Origin: Chthonomonas calidirosea
GTDB lineage: Bacteria > Armatimonadota > Fimbriimonadia > Fimbriimonadales > Fimbriimonadaceae
Assembly (NCBI GenBank): GCA_945882415.1
Contig: CAMCWC010000001.1
Location: forward strand, 1 to 64,000
DNA length: 64,000 bases
Reading direction: 5' to 3'
Positions 30,713-39,047 of this stretch are shown here, in pieces. Made by a program: the position numbers and the translations under genes. Positions within the stretch are counted from its first letter, which is position 1. Every line of letters begins with the position of its first letter. Below the pieces are notes generated by a model. That model saw nothing but the letters and a program-made list of their open reading frames with translations. It did no database searches and was not told the origin of the DNA.

Positions 30713-32866
30713 ATGATGCCGAGCCGATCACTCGACATGGATGTCCAATTCCTGAAGGGAATCGGGCCTCGCCTCGCCGCCGGGTTAAAAAAGGCCGGCC
30801 TCAATACCGTCGGAGATGTCCTCTGGCGGTTCCCGCGTCGTTACGAGGACCGCACGAACCTGCCGCCCATTTCGCAGACCACGCCCGGGCAGGTTGCGAC
30901 CATCCGTGGTGCTATCGCCCGCGTGGAATCGCGAACGGTGAGAGGTGGGCGCACCATTCTCACCGCCACGGTGAAAGACCCCACCGGCCAAATCACCCTG
31001 GTGTGGTTCAACCAGCCTTGGATCAAGCGGCAACTGGAAAACGCCACCGGCGAGATCATCGCCTTCGGGAGCGTCAAAGACGCCGGCCGTCACTACGAGA
31101 TGTCGAACCCAGAGTGGGAGATCGTAGACGAAGAGGATGAGAGCGAAGACTTCGCCCGCATCTTCCCGGTCTATCCGCTCACCGATGGCCTTCAGCAGCG
31201 CACGGCACGCAAAGCCGCCGAAAGTTCGCTGATGTTTGCCGACGTTGCCGAGGAAACGCTTCCCGCCAGCTTTCGACGGAAATTCCAAATGCCGGATCTT
31301 CGGATGGCACTGGAACAAATGCACCGTCCCGAATCCGAACCGATGCGCCGGCGCGCACGAGAACGCTTTGTCTTCGAGGAGTTCCTCGTGCTCCAACTCG
31401 GCCTCGCCATGCGCCGAGCAGAAACGGAACTTGAAATCGGCATCGCCTTTCCGATCACTAAACTGATTCGGGGCGAGGAAGCTTCACCCGAGTCGACCCA
31501 CTTGTTCGGATCTCAAGAAGCCTCCGCTCGCCAAGGAGAACCGCTTTGGGAGCAAATTCGGCGCATGATGCCCTTCGAACTGACCGGTGCCCAGAAGCGC
31601 GTGGTCGAAGAAATTTGGAGCGACATGGCCCGCCCGCATCCGATGAATCGGCTGGTTCAAGGCGATGTCGGCTCCGGAAAAACCGCCGTCGCCGCCTGTG
31701 CGATTTTGGCTGCCATTCGAAGCGGATACCAAGCCGCCCTCATGGCCCCGACCGAAATCCTAGCGGATCAACACGCCCGCAACCTCACTAAGCTCTTTGC
31801 CCCGCTGAACATCCGCGTTGATCTTCTGGTCGGAAAGCACGCGGCTAAAGAAAAGAAGGAAGCGATGCGTCGACTAGCTTCGGGCGAAAGCCACCTCGCC
31901 GTCGGCACCCACGCCCTGATCCAAGAAGGCGTGCAGTTCCACAAACTCGGCCTCGCCGTGGTGGATGAGCAGCACCGATTTGGCGTGCTGCAAAGGAAAG
32001 CCCTGCGCGACAAGAGCGACACGAACCCCGACGTGCTGGTCATGACCGCCACCCCGATCCCGCGCACCCTCACGATGACGGTGTACGGCGATCTCGATCT
32101 GAGCGTGATCGACGAACTTCCTCCCGGCCGGAAGCCGATCAAGACCCACTGGAAGCGACCATCCGAACGCGAGTCGGTATATGAAGGCGTGCGGAAGATG
32201 ATTGAGCAAGGCCGCCAAGCCTTCTTCGTTTGCCCGCTCGTTGGCGAAAGTGAGAAGCTCAATGTCCAGGCCGCGGAGGACCTTTACTACCGGCTCAGCA
32301 CCGAAGTTTATGCGGATCTTAAGGTTGGCCTGCTGCATGGCCAGATGAAGCCGAAAGAGAAGGACGCCGTTATGGATCAGTTCCGCGCTGGAGACTTTGA
32401 CATTTTGGTCAGCACGACCGTCATCGAAGTCGGTGTGGACGTTCCGAACGCCAGCGTGATGGTGATCGAAGACGCCAATCGCTTCGGCCTCGCTCAACTT
32501 CACCAGCTCCGCGGCCGCGTTGGACGAGGCGCAAACCAGAGCTTCTGCATCCTCATTGCCGACGCGACGAATGAGGACAGCCGCAAGCGCATGGAAGTCA
32601 TGGTCGAAACTACCGATGGCTTCCGGATTGCCGAAGAAGATCTCCGCCTTCGCGGCCCGGGCGTTATAGCTGGCACCCAGCAGAGCGGCAACAGCGACTT
32701 CAAAATAGCTGACATTCTGCAAGATGGTCGTCAGCTAGAAATCGCCCGGCAAGCGGCGATGCAGGTCATTGAGCAGGATCCTAGGCTGGAGAATCCAGAA
32801 TGGGCGATCATCCGCGAGAAGGTCCTCGCTCGGCGGTCCGACATGGCGGTGATTGCGGTTTCGTAA
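30713..32866 (+). CDS. recG: ATP-dependent DNA helicase RecG
   Basis: 717 residues. Remodels stalled replication forks and Holliday junctions. The N-terminal part has FLKGIGPRLAAGLKKAGL and the OB-fold wedge. The helicase core shows GDVGSGKTAVA (Walker A), APTEILADQH, VVDEQHRFGVLQR, TATPIPRTL, and in the second lobe VSTTVIEVGVDVPNA and QLRGRVGRG. The usual C-terminal TGxxQSG-type loop is present as GTQQSGNSDF. The frame is open upstream, but ATG 30713 (or 30737) fits. The stop overlaps the next gene's ATG by one base. Confidence 0.96.
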   Translation: MMPSRSLDMDVQFLKGIGPRLAAGLKKAGLNTVGDVLWRFPRRYEDRTNLPPISQTTPGQVATIRGAIARVESRTVRGGRTILTATVKDPTGQITLVWFNQPWIKRQLENATGEIIAFGSVKDAGRHYEMSNPEWEIVDEEDESEDFARIFPVYPLTDGLQQRTARKAAESSLMFADVAEETLPASFRRKFQMPDLRMALEQMHRPESEPMRRRARERFVFEEFLVLQLGLAMRRAETELEIGIAFPITKLIRGEEASPESTHLFGSQEASARQGEPLWEQIRRMMPFELTGAQKRVVEEIWSDMARPHPMNRLVQGDVGSGKTAVAACAILAAIRSGYQAALMAPTEILADQHARNLTKLFAPLNIRVDLLVGKHAAKEKKEAMRRLASGESHLAVGTHALIQEGVQFHKLGLAVVDEQHRFGVLQRKALRDKSDTNPDVLVMTATPIPRTLTMTVYGDLDLSVIDELPPGRKPIKTHWKRPSERESVYEGVRKMIEQGRQAFFVCPLVGESEKLNVQAAEDLYYRLSTEVYADLKVGLLHGQMKPKEKDAVMDQFRAGDFDILVSTTVIEVGVDVPNASVMVIEDANRFGLAQLHQLRGRVGRGANQSFCILIADATNEDSRKRMEVMVETTDGFRIAEEDLRLRGPGVIAGTQQSGNSDFKIADILQDGRQLEIARQAAMQVIEQDPRLENPEWAIIREKVLARRSDMAVIAVS

Positions 32867-33420
32867 TGGCACCGATCTACTTTCTGACCGGCGCACCGGG
32901 AGCAGGCAAGTCCACTCTAGCTATCGCGCTGCTACGCCACTTCGAGCGCGGAATCCATATCCCGGTCGATGATCTGCGCGAGTGGGTGGTTTCAGGAATA
33001 TCTCATCCTCTGCCCTGGACCGACGAAACGTCTCGACAGTTCACTCTCGCGGAGAACGCCGCTTGCGATCTAGCGATCCGCTATCAGGACGCCGGATTCG
33101 CCGTTGTGATTGATCATTGCCACAATCTCGGATCGTTCGAGCCGCTGGTCAACACTCGACTCGCGGGCAGACGGGTGCATTGCGTTCTGGTCGATTGCAC
33201 GCTCGAAACGAACCTGAATCGCAACGACATGCGACAGCACAAACCGTTTGAGCCAGAGCTGCTCCACCCGACAATCCATGACCTGAACTTGAGACTGCGC
33301 AAAGAGGCAGAGACCTTCTCCGGTTGGCTGGTGTTTGACAACAACTCGCCAGATGTCGACGCGGCGGCGACTCGCCTTTTCGAACTCACGGAGGGCAGGG
33401 CAGGTAATTTGAATCCATGA
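32866..33420 (+). CDS. P-loop kinase-like ATPase
   Basis: 184 residues. A Walker A (TGAPGAGKSTLA) opens the protein. It is followed by DDLREWV and the hydrophobic strand VVIDHCHN, a layout seen in small AAA_33/zeta-like kinases that phosphorylate small molecules or RNA. A conserved LVDCTLETNLNRN segment could be the lid. Substrate unknown. It is tied to recG (TAATG) and to the rhodanese gene (ATGA), so the three form one coupled unit. Confidence 0.75.
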   Translation: MAPIYFLTGAPGAGKSTLAIALLRHFERGIHIPVDDLREWVVSGISHPLPWTDETSRQFTLAENAACDLAIRYQDAGFAVVIDHCHNLGSFEPLVNTRLAGRRVHCVLVDCTLETNLNRNDMRQHKPFEPELLHPTIHDLNLRLRKEAETFSGWLVFDNNSPDVDAAATRLFELTEGRAGNLNP

Positions 33421-33734
33421 AAGAAGTCACCGGACCCGAACTCGCAGCAGAACTTGCAGCCGGTAAGTCGCCTCTGCTCCTCGATGTGCGAGAACCGAAC
33501 GAGCTTGAGATTTCTAAACTCCCGGGAGTCCTCGCTATCCCGATGGGCCAAGTTCCGGCCCGTTTGGCCGAAGTACCAAAGGATGCTGACATCGTCGTCA
33601 TCTGCCGCAGCGGCGGCCGAAGCGGTCAAATCACCCAGTTTCTGACCGATCAAGGTTACGGACTGGTTCGGAACCTAATCGGCGGAATGAACGGCTGGGC
33701 CGACCAGGTCGACCCAACAACTACAAAGTACTGA
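33417..33734 (+). CDS. single-domain rhodanese-like sulfurtransferase
   Basis: 105 residues, one rhodanese domain. The active-site loop CRSGGRS (Cys63) is complete, preceded by VICR and the conserved LLDVREPNE. It probably carries persulfide sulfur for cofactor or tRNA thiolation or for detoxification. Its start overlaps the kinase stop by four bases, and it converges on the glutathione peroxidase gene with only three bases between the stops. Confidence 0.9.
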   Translation: MKEVTGPELAAELAAGKSPLLLDVREPNELEISKLPGVLAIPMGQVPARLAEVPKDADIVVICRSGGRSGQITQFLTDQGYGLVRNLIGGMNGWADQVDPTTTKY

Positions 33735-33737
33735 GCC

Positions 33738-34283
33738 TTAGCCCAGAGCTTTCGTGATCGCTGCCTTCAATGCTGGGCTCTCAGGCTTTTCCTGAGGGCC
33801 GAAGCGCTTGATGAGCTTTCCATCTTTGCCCACGAGGAACTTGGCAAAGTTCCACTCGATCTCGTCGTTAGGTCGATCGCTGCTGGAAACGAGCCAGTTG
33901 TATAGCTCGGCTCGATCCGAGCCTTTGACCGAGATCTTGCTGAACATCGGGAAGCTGACGCCGTAATTTCGAGCGCAGAACTCAGAGATCTCCTCGTTCG
34001 AACCGGGCTCTTGTCCGCCGAAGTTGTTCGCCGGGAAGCCGAGGACGACAAAACCTTTGGCCTTGTTTTCCTTGTAGAGTTCTTCGAGCCCCTTGTACTG
34101 GGGTGTCAGGCCGCACTTGCTGGCGACGTTCACGATGAGCACCACCTTGCCCTTGTACTTGTCCAGCTTCAACGACTTGCCTTCAATCGTGGCCATTGTG
34201 AAGTCGTAGAGGGACTTAGGTGCAGGCTCGGGGGAAGTCATCATGGTCGTCGAAGTAAGGGCGAGGATTGCGGCGATGCTCAT
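33738..34283 (-). CDS. glutathione peroxidase-family thiol peroxidase
   Basis: 181 residues. Reduces hydroperoxides; bacterial members usually take electrons from thioredoxin. Peroxidatic Cys57 in VNVASKCGLTPQY, Gln91 in FGGQEPG and the Trp/Asn of IEWNFAKF form the catalytic set; a second Cys103 may resolve. The extra 25 residues in front (IAAILALTSTTMM) look like a signal peptide, so it may act outside the cytoplasm. A -10 box lies 6 bases before the ATG. Confidence 0.92.
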   Translation of the reverse strand: MSIAAILALTSTTMMTSPEPAPKSLYDFTMATIEGKSLKLDKYKGKVVLIVNVASKCGLTPQYKGLEELYKENKAKGFVVLGFPANNFGGQEPGSNEEISEFCARNYGVSFPMFSKISVKGSDRAELYNWLVSSSDRPNDEIEWNFAKFLVGKDGKLIKRFGPQEKPESPALKAAITKALG

Positions 34284-34289
34284 ACTAAA

Positions 34290-34295
34290 ACTCTA
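34290..34295 (-). promoter_or_regulatory. -10 box TAGAGT, peroxidase gene
   Basis: TAGAGT on the minus strand, 6-base spacer, ATG at 34283. Confidence 0.5.
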
Positions 34296-34303
34296 CTACG
34301 TTC

Positions 34304-35710
34304 CTAACCCTGTTCTATAGCAACCTGAGCCAACCGATAAAAAATGTGCGCATAAATTCGGCTCATTTTGAAAAGGTGCTCCACTTTGAGGCGCTCGTCG
34401 GTTTCATGCGCTTTTCCATCTCCAACCCAACCGGTACCGATGCTCACCGTGTTCGGAACGGCGCGGGCATAGGTGCCGCCGCCCATCGTTCCGGGTGCCA
34501 ACCGCTCGCCCGTTTCGGCTTCATGGACATCTACAATCGTCTTGACCAACGGGTGTTCGAGAGGGAAGTAAAGCGGCGGGCTATCGCGGGAAACCTCTAG
34601 ATGTGGCTTCGCGGAAAGCTCGCTGAAGAACTTCGTCGCCCGGGCCCGGAGACTCTCGCTCGAGTGCGTTACCGGATACCGAATGTTGATGAGAAGGTGG
34701 ACGTTATCCCCGCGAGTGTCGAGCACGCCTAGGTTGGAAGTCAGGTCTCGGCTTGGCTCGTCGGTTCCCGAAATGCCGATGCCGACGCCGCCAGGATGAG
34801 TCATCTCCAGTAGCTCCTGGTAATAGACCTCGTCCCGAACCGGCGAGATTTCGAACAGGAATCGGAAAAGCCGAGTAGCTGCCGAATCGCCCATGAACGG
34901 GGTCGATCCATGGGCTGCCTTTCCGGTGGTGAAGATTCCGAGCACATCGCCTTCCCAAGCGAACGTCACGTTTCGGTCCCAAGCATCGGCCAGCTTCGAC
35001 TCGACTTCCGCCCGAACCTCGCTGGAAACCCGAACCTTGGCAGAGCACGAATCGATCACGATATTCGGTCGCTGCCCGCCAGAAACTTCGATGATTTCTA
35101 GCCCGCCCTTCTGGATCGGAACGTCGATTTCAAAGTTGATGATCCCCTTCTCAGCGTGATACAGCGGCCAGCCACTATCAGGCGCGACTCCAAAGGTTGG
35201 AATCTCCTCTGTCTGCACGTACCGCTCAACGCAACCAAAGCCGGACTCTTCATTGCAGCCAAACGCCTGTCGGAAGCGAACGCCTAAGTCTGGAGCGACC
35301 GCTTGGATGGCCTTCATGGCATAGAACGACGCCATTGTCGGACCCTTGTCATCCGTTGTTCCTCGAGCGTAGATGTAGCCATCCTCAATCTCTGCACCAA
35401 AGGGATCGTGCTTCCAGCCCGGACCGGTTGGCACGACATCCAGGTGTCCCAAGGAAAGGATCATCTTGTCCCCGGATCCAAACTCGGCGTACCCCAGGTG
35501 ACCTTCAAGGTCCGTGACCCGCATCCCTGCTTGTTCTGAAAGCGACAAAGCCAAATCCAACGCGGCTCGGTTTTCCTTGCCGTAAGGCGCATTTGGCATC
35601 GCTTCGGATTCGAGTGATGGAATTTGCAACATAGCGACGGTGTCGCGGAGCAGATCATCTTCGTGGGCGCGGAGCCAGTTTTGAATCTCGATTAACTTGG
35701 GGTCAGACAT
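34304..35710 (-). CDS. M20-family dipeptidase (PepV/Sapep-like)
   Basis: 468 residues. Zinc peptidase of the M20 family. The first metal His is in LSLGHLDVVPTGPGW, the bridging Asp in ARGTTDDKGP and the catalytic Glu pair in GCNEESGFG. The inserted lid domain in the middle and the C-terminal MGGGTYARAV fit Sapep/PepV dipeptidases. It would be cytoplasmic and release amino acids from dipeptides. ATG 35710 is chosen over longer frames because a TAACCT box lies 7 bases before it. Divergent from galK. Confidence 0.9.
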   Translation of the reverse strand: MSDPKLIEIQNWLRAHEDDLLRDTVAMLQIPSLESEAMPNAPYGKENRAALDLALSLSEQAGMRVTDLEGHLGYAEFGSGDKMILSLGHLDVVPTGPGWKHDPFGAEIEDGYIYARGTTDDKGPTMASFYAMKAIQAVAPDLGVRFRQAFGCNEESGFGCVERYVQTEEIPTFGVAPDSGWPLYHAEKGIINFEIDVPIQKGGLEIIEVSGGQRPNIVIDSCSAKVRVSSEVRAEVESKLADAWDRNVTFAWEGDVLGIFTTGKAAHGSTPFMGDSAATRLFRFLFEISPVRDEVYYQELLEMTHPGGVGIGISGTDEPSRDLTSNLGVLDTRGDNVHLLINIRYPVTHSSESLRARATKFFSELSAKPHLEVSRDSPPLYFPLEHPLVKTIVDVHEAETGERLAPGTMGGGTYARAVPNTVSIGTGWVGDGKAHETDERLKVEHLFKMSRIYAHIFYRLAQVAIEQG

Positions 35711-35717
35711 GCCATGA

Positions 35718-35723
35718 AGGTTA
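35718..35723 (-). promoter_or_regulatory. -10 box TAACCT, M20 dipeptidase gene
   Basis: TAACCT on the minus strand, 7-base spacer, ATG at 35710. Confidence 0.5.
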
Positions 35724-35727
35724 CCGG

Positions 35728-35733
35728 TACGAT
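35728..35733 (+). promoter_or_regulatory. -10 box TACGAT, galK
   Basis: TACGAT, 8-base spacer, ATG 35742. It stands only four bases from the divergent -10 box, so the two promoters nearly abut. Confidence 0.45.
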
Positions 35734-35741
35734 TCTCATTC

Positions 35742-36902
35742 ATGGCGCTGCAGGCAGTCAGTAATCTTTTCCACGACCAGTTCGGAACCGATCCGTCCGT
35801 CGTGTCGGTCGCTCCCGGGCGAGTCAATCTCATTGGCGAGCACACCGACTACAACGAGGGGTTCGTCTTTCCCGCCGCCATTGATCGTGAAACTTGGGTA
35901 GCGGCCAGCCTAACCGAGGGTGAAACCTCCGTCGTTTCGTTACAAACCGGTCCGGGACATTCCTTTTTTGCGGATCGAGTGGAGCCGGGAAATGTTCATG
36001 GCTGGGCGCGCTACATCGCAGGAATGGCTTGGGCTTTTCGAGAGATCGGGATTCCCGTGCCAGACGCGCAGTTTGCGGTCTCCAGCAATATCCCCATGGG
36101 CAGCGGCGTGAGCTCGAGTGCAGCGCTTGAAATGGCCATTGGCACCGCTTGGCTCGCCCTGATGCGCCGAACCCTGACCCCGAGCGAACTCGCCATCCGC
36201 GGTCAGCGTTGCGAAAATGGCTTCGTAGGCGTCCAAAGCGGAATCATGGACCAGATGGCCAGCGCCAACGGCCGCGCCGGGCAAGCCATGTTCCTTGACA
36301 CGCGTTCGCTCGAAATCACGTACGCGCCAATCCCGTCGGAGTGGAAGATCGTTTTGCTGGAAACGGGGAAGGCGCGAGCACTCACGAAGTCGGCATACAA
36401 CGAACGTCGCTCTGCTTGCGAGGCCGTTGCCGCGAAACTTGGTGCCGGCAGCCTACGGGATGTTTCGCTTGAAGACCTTGAAGCCAATCGCGATGCTGTT
36501 GGTGCGAACTACCCGCGTGCCAAGCATGTGGTCACCGAGAATATCCGGACGCTAGAGTTCGTCGATGCTTTACGAACGTCCGATACGGAACTCGTTGGGA
36601 GCCTGATGCGCGAAAGCCACGAGAGCCTTCGCGACGACTACGAAGTGAGCTGCCCAGAACTTGACGCGATGGCGGAAGCGGCCAGGATTACCGAAGGTGG
36701 CATCGGCGCGCGACTCACCGGCGCTGGCTTTGGTGGCGCTTGTGTTGCCTTGGTCCACCAAGACCATGCAGATCAGTTTTCGGAAACGGTGATCCGGCGG
36801 TACCAAGAGGCTATTGGAGATACCAACGGATATAAGGGTAACGCGCTCGTTTGTGGTACGGTTGAAGGTGCCCGAATCACACTTTCGCGTGACGCTGAAT
36901 AG
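35742..36902 (+). CDS. galK: galactokinase
   Basis: 386 residues. Phosphorylates galactose to galactose-1-phosphate, first step of the Leloir pathway. GHMP kinase signatures: the galactokinase mark GRVNLIGEHTDYNEGFVFP, the ATP loop PMGSGVSSSAALEMA and the C-terminal GAGFGGACVAL. No galT, galE or transporter gene lies nearby, so galactose use must be completed elsewhere. Confidence 0.96.
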   Translation: MALQAVSNLFHDQFGTDPSVVSVAPGRVNLIGEHTDYNEGFVFPAAIDRETWVAASLTEGETSVVSLQTGPGHSFFADRVEPGNVHGWARYIAGMAWAFREIGIPVPDAQFAVSSNIPMGSGVSSSAALEMAIGTAWLALMRRTLTPSELAIRGQRCENGFVGVQSGIMDQMASANGRAGQAMFLDTRSLEITYAPIPSEWKIVLLETGKARALTKSAYNERRSACEAVAAKLGAGSLRDVSLEDLEANRDAVGANYPRAKHVVTENIRTLEFVDALRTSDTELVGSLMRESHESLRDDYEVSCPELDAMAEAARITEGGIGARLTGAGFGGACVALVHQDHADQFSETVIRRYQEAIGDTNGYKGNALVCGTVEGARITLSRDAE

Positions 36903-36921
36903 TGCTCCATAGTTCGCAAAT

Positions 36922-36951
36922 TTGAACTTGTGTACGAAATACCGGTAAATT
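36922..36951 (+). promoter_or_regulatory. candidate promoter of LuxR-type HTH gene
   Basis: TTGAAC and TAAATT separated by 18 bases, giving a leader of roughly 95 bases before ATG 37052. An alternative -10 is TAAGAT at about 36957. Confidence 0.4.
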
Positions 36952-36989
36952 CGCTGTAAGATTCTGACGTTCAGTGATTTCGTATTTTG

Positions 36990-37025
36990 GAACTCACTTT
37001 AGGTGCGATTGAGCACCGAGAGTTC
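36990..37025 (+). other. structured leader upstream of the HTH gene
   Basis: Nested stem: GAACTC (36990-36995) pairs with GAGTTC (37020-37025) outside, and GGTGC (37002-37006) with GCACC (37013-37017) inside. An AAAGAAAGG ribosome site and the start codon follow. It may control translation. Confidence 0.5.
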
Positions 37026-37051
37026 ACTTACTTAAAGAAAGGTTCTTACGC

Positions 37052-37327
37052 ATGGTAGAAGCAACGTCGCCAACGCCGGTCTCACGTCCGGTTCGCTTAA
37101 CAAAACGTGAAGTCGAAGTCCTCGGACTTATTGCCGCTGGCCACAGTAGCAAGGAAGCCGCAGACTCCCTTTACGTCAGCAAGCGAACGGTAGATTTCCA
37201 TCTCGCAAACATCTACGACAAACTCCAGGTCAACAACCGGGTGCAGGCTTTCCGAGCGGCAACTCGACTCGGCCTCATTCCTTTCGAACCTACGATGAGC
37301 ATGATGCGATTCGCCTCAGATAACTGA
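37052..37327 (+). CDS. stand-alone LuxR-type (GerE) DNA-binding protein
   Basis: 91 residues, nearly all helix-turn-helix. Seen: LTKREVEVLGLIAAGHSSKEAADSLYVSKRTVDFHLANIYDKLQVNNR, split in the usual scaffold, recognition and dimer helices. No receiver, PAS or ligand domain is attached. It therefore either binds DNA constitutively or is controlled through its amount, which would suit its long folded leader and clear Shine-Dalgarno site (AGAAAGG). It precedes comF; the target genes are unknown. Confidence 0.9.
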   Translation: MVEATSPTPVSRPVRLTKREVEVLGLIAAGHSSKEAADSLYVSKRTVDFHLANIYDKLQVNNRVQAFRAATRLGLIPFEPTMSMMRFASDN

Positions 37328-37347
37328 ACCTTCATCCACTCGAGTTC

Positions 37348-37929
37348 TTGTTCCCGCGCAAGTGCGCCCTGTGCCATGCCATTGGGGAGAATTCTCCTTG
37401 TGGCGAGTGTCGCGCCGAGATGGTCGCCCCTGGACCCATCATCATTGAGTTGGGGGAGTTGGACGCGGCGCATGCAGCTTATGGCTACGAAGGCCGGGCA
37501 GGGCAGGCGGTTCGTAAGCTGAAATTTAACCGGTCAACGAGCCTTGCGCCATTTATGGCAGCCGAGATTGTCCGGGTAGCAACTGGGCTGACCTACGACT
37601 TTGTCTGTCCGGTCCCGATCCATCTCTTGCGATGGTGCTCCCGCGGATTCAACCAAGCCGAGCTACTGTGTGCTGAGTTTCCAAGGTCCGAACGCCAAGA
37701 TCTCCTGCGCCGTATCCGATTCACTCGTCCCCAAGTCGGACTATCCGCGCAAGATAGACGCACCAATTTGGTCGGCGCTTTTCAATCCCAATTGAATCTG
37801 GCGGGCAAACATGTGCTCGTCATTGACGACGTGGTTACCACCGGCGGAACGGCCCGTGAGTGCGCAAAGGTCCTGAAGTCAGCTGGGGCGGCGCGAGTTG
37901 AACTTGTCGTGTTCGCGTCCCAAAACTAA
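37348..37929 (+). CDS. ComF-family phosphoribosyltransferase-like protein
   Basis: About 193 residues. An N-terminal zinc-binding CALC..CGEC pair is followed by CPVPIHLLRWCSRGFNQAELL and the PRPP-binding loop VLVIDDVVTTGGTARECA. This is the ComFC arrangement, linked to DNA uptake in competent bacteria. The start is uncertain: TTG 37348 gives FPRKCALC, while a CTG at 37324 would add the family-typical LEFL before it and overlap the HTH gene's stop. The stop overlaps the convergent ispDF stop by three bases. Confidence 0.85.
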   Translation: MFPRKCALCHAIGENSPCGECRAEMVAPGPIIIELGELDAAHAAYGYEGRAGQAVRKLKFNRSTSLAPFMAAEIVRVATGLTYDFVCPVPIHLLRWCSRGFNQAELLCAEFPRSERQDLLRRIRFTRPQVGLSAQDRRTNLVGAFQSQLNLAGKHVLVIDDVVTTGGTARECAKVLKSAGAARVELVVFASQN

Positions 37930-39047
37930 GCTTCGCGCAAGGTCGCCACTGCCCATGCGGCAATGCCTTCTTCTCGTCCGATCGCGCCCATCCCTTCGTT
38001 CGTCGTGGCCTTGATGGAGATTTGCGAATCGGAAACGCCAAGAGCACGGGCAATTGTCTGACGCATCTGTTCGGCCTTGGGCATGATCTTCGGCTTCTCG
38101 GCAACCACCGCAATGTCTAAGTTGACGAGCGTATAACCTGCCGATTTCGCTCGCTCATAAGCGAACTCAAGGAACCTGATCGAGGGTGCGCCGTGCCAGC
38201 GAGGATCGGTGTTGGAGAAATGCACGCCGATATCGCCGTCTGCGCGAGCCCCGAGGATCGCGTCCGTGGCAGCGTGGAGAAGGACATCTGCATCCGAGTG
38301 TCCATCAAGCGCGGTTGCTCCGGGAAAGGCAACTCCTCCGAGCATCAAAGTGCGGTCCGGATCGGTACTGAATCGATGCACGTCGTAACCGAACCCGGTT
38401 CGGGTGAGCGGACCGCCAAATTTTGCTCGGGCGCGAAGCACATCCGAAGCATGGGTGACCTTGAAATTCTCCGGGCTCCCGTCGACCAGTTGCACTGAAT
38501 GTCCGAGCGACTGCACCATCGAGAGTTCATCGGTGTACTCCGTGGCGGCCTTCGCGAGTGCTTCGCGGAGCCAATCAACCCGTACCCCTTGCGGCGTCTG
38601 CATGGCTCTTAGGGTAGTGCGGTCCAACGACGTCACCGATCCATCGGCGACGGATGTGATGCTGTCCACCACCGGAACACAAGCCGCCGCCGCCCCGCAG
38701 CTCCGCGCAGTGGCAACCACCCGCGAAATGGTTTCCTCATCCACAAACGGCCGAGCTCCATCGTGGACCAAAAGAATCTCCGTCCCCTCCGGACAGGCCC
38801 CTACTGCCGCGAAGGTCGAGTCTTGTCGTCGATCCCCTCCGAGCACATGAGCAATAGCCGGAACCTGTTGCAGCGTCTCCAGGTTGTCCGGTCGACCAAC
38901 CAAAATCACGCCATCAATCTCAGGGTGATTGGCGAAGGCATCGTATGACCAACGCCACACTGGACGATCTCCAACGGAAACGGCCAATTTATCTCGGCCA
39001 AAGCGGGTTCCGCGTCCAGCGGCGAGAATGGCCGCAATCACTTTCAT
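37926..39047 (-). CDS. ispDF: bifunctional IspD/IspF of the MEP isoprenoid pathway
   Basis: 373 residues. The N-terminal half is MEP cytidylyltransferase (IspD: AAILAAGRGTRFGRDK, LVHDGARPFV). The C-terminal half is MECDP synthase (IspF: GYDVHRF, LDGHSDADVLLHA, KATTNEGMGAIGREEGI). Together they carry out steps three and five of isoprenoid precursor synthesis; step four (IspE) is not in this window. Fusions of this type are known in several phyla. The gene begins at the last base of the PIN-TRAM gene's stop, so it is co-translated with it. Confidence 0.95.
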   Translation of the reverse strand: MKVIAAILAAGRGTRFGRDKLAVSVGDRPVWRWSYDAFANHPEIDGVILVGRPDNLETLQQVPAIAHVLGGDRRQDSTFAAVGACPEGTEILLVHDGARPFVDEETISRVVATARSCGAAAACVPVVDSITSVADGSVTSLDRTTLRAMQTPQGVRVDWLREALAKAATEYTDELSMVQSLGHSVQLVDGSPENFKVTHASDVLRARAKFGGPLTRTGFGYDVHRFSTDPDRTLMLGGVAFPGATALDGHSDADVLLHAATDAILGARADGDIGVHFSNTDPRWHGAPSIRFLEFAYERAKSAGYTLVNLDIAVVAEKPKIMPKAEQMRQTIARALGVSDSQISIKATTNEGMGAIGREEGIAAWAVATLREA

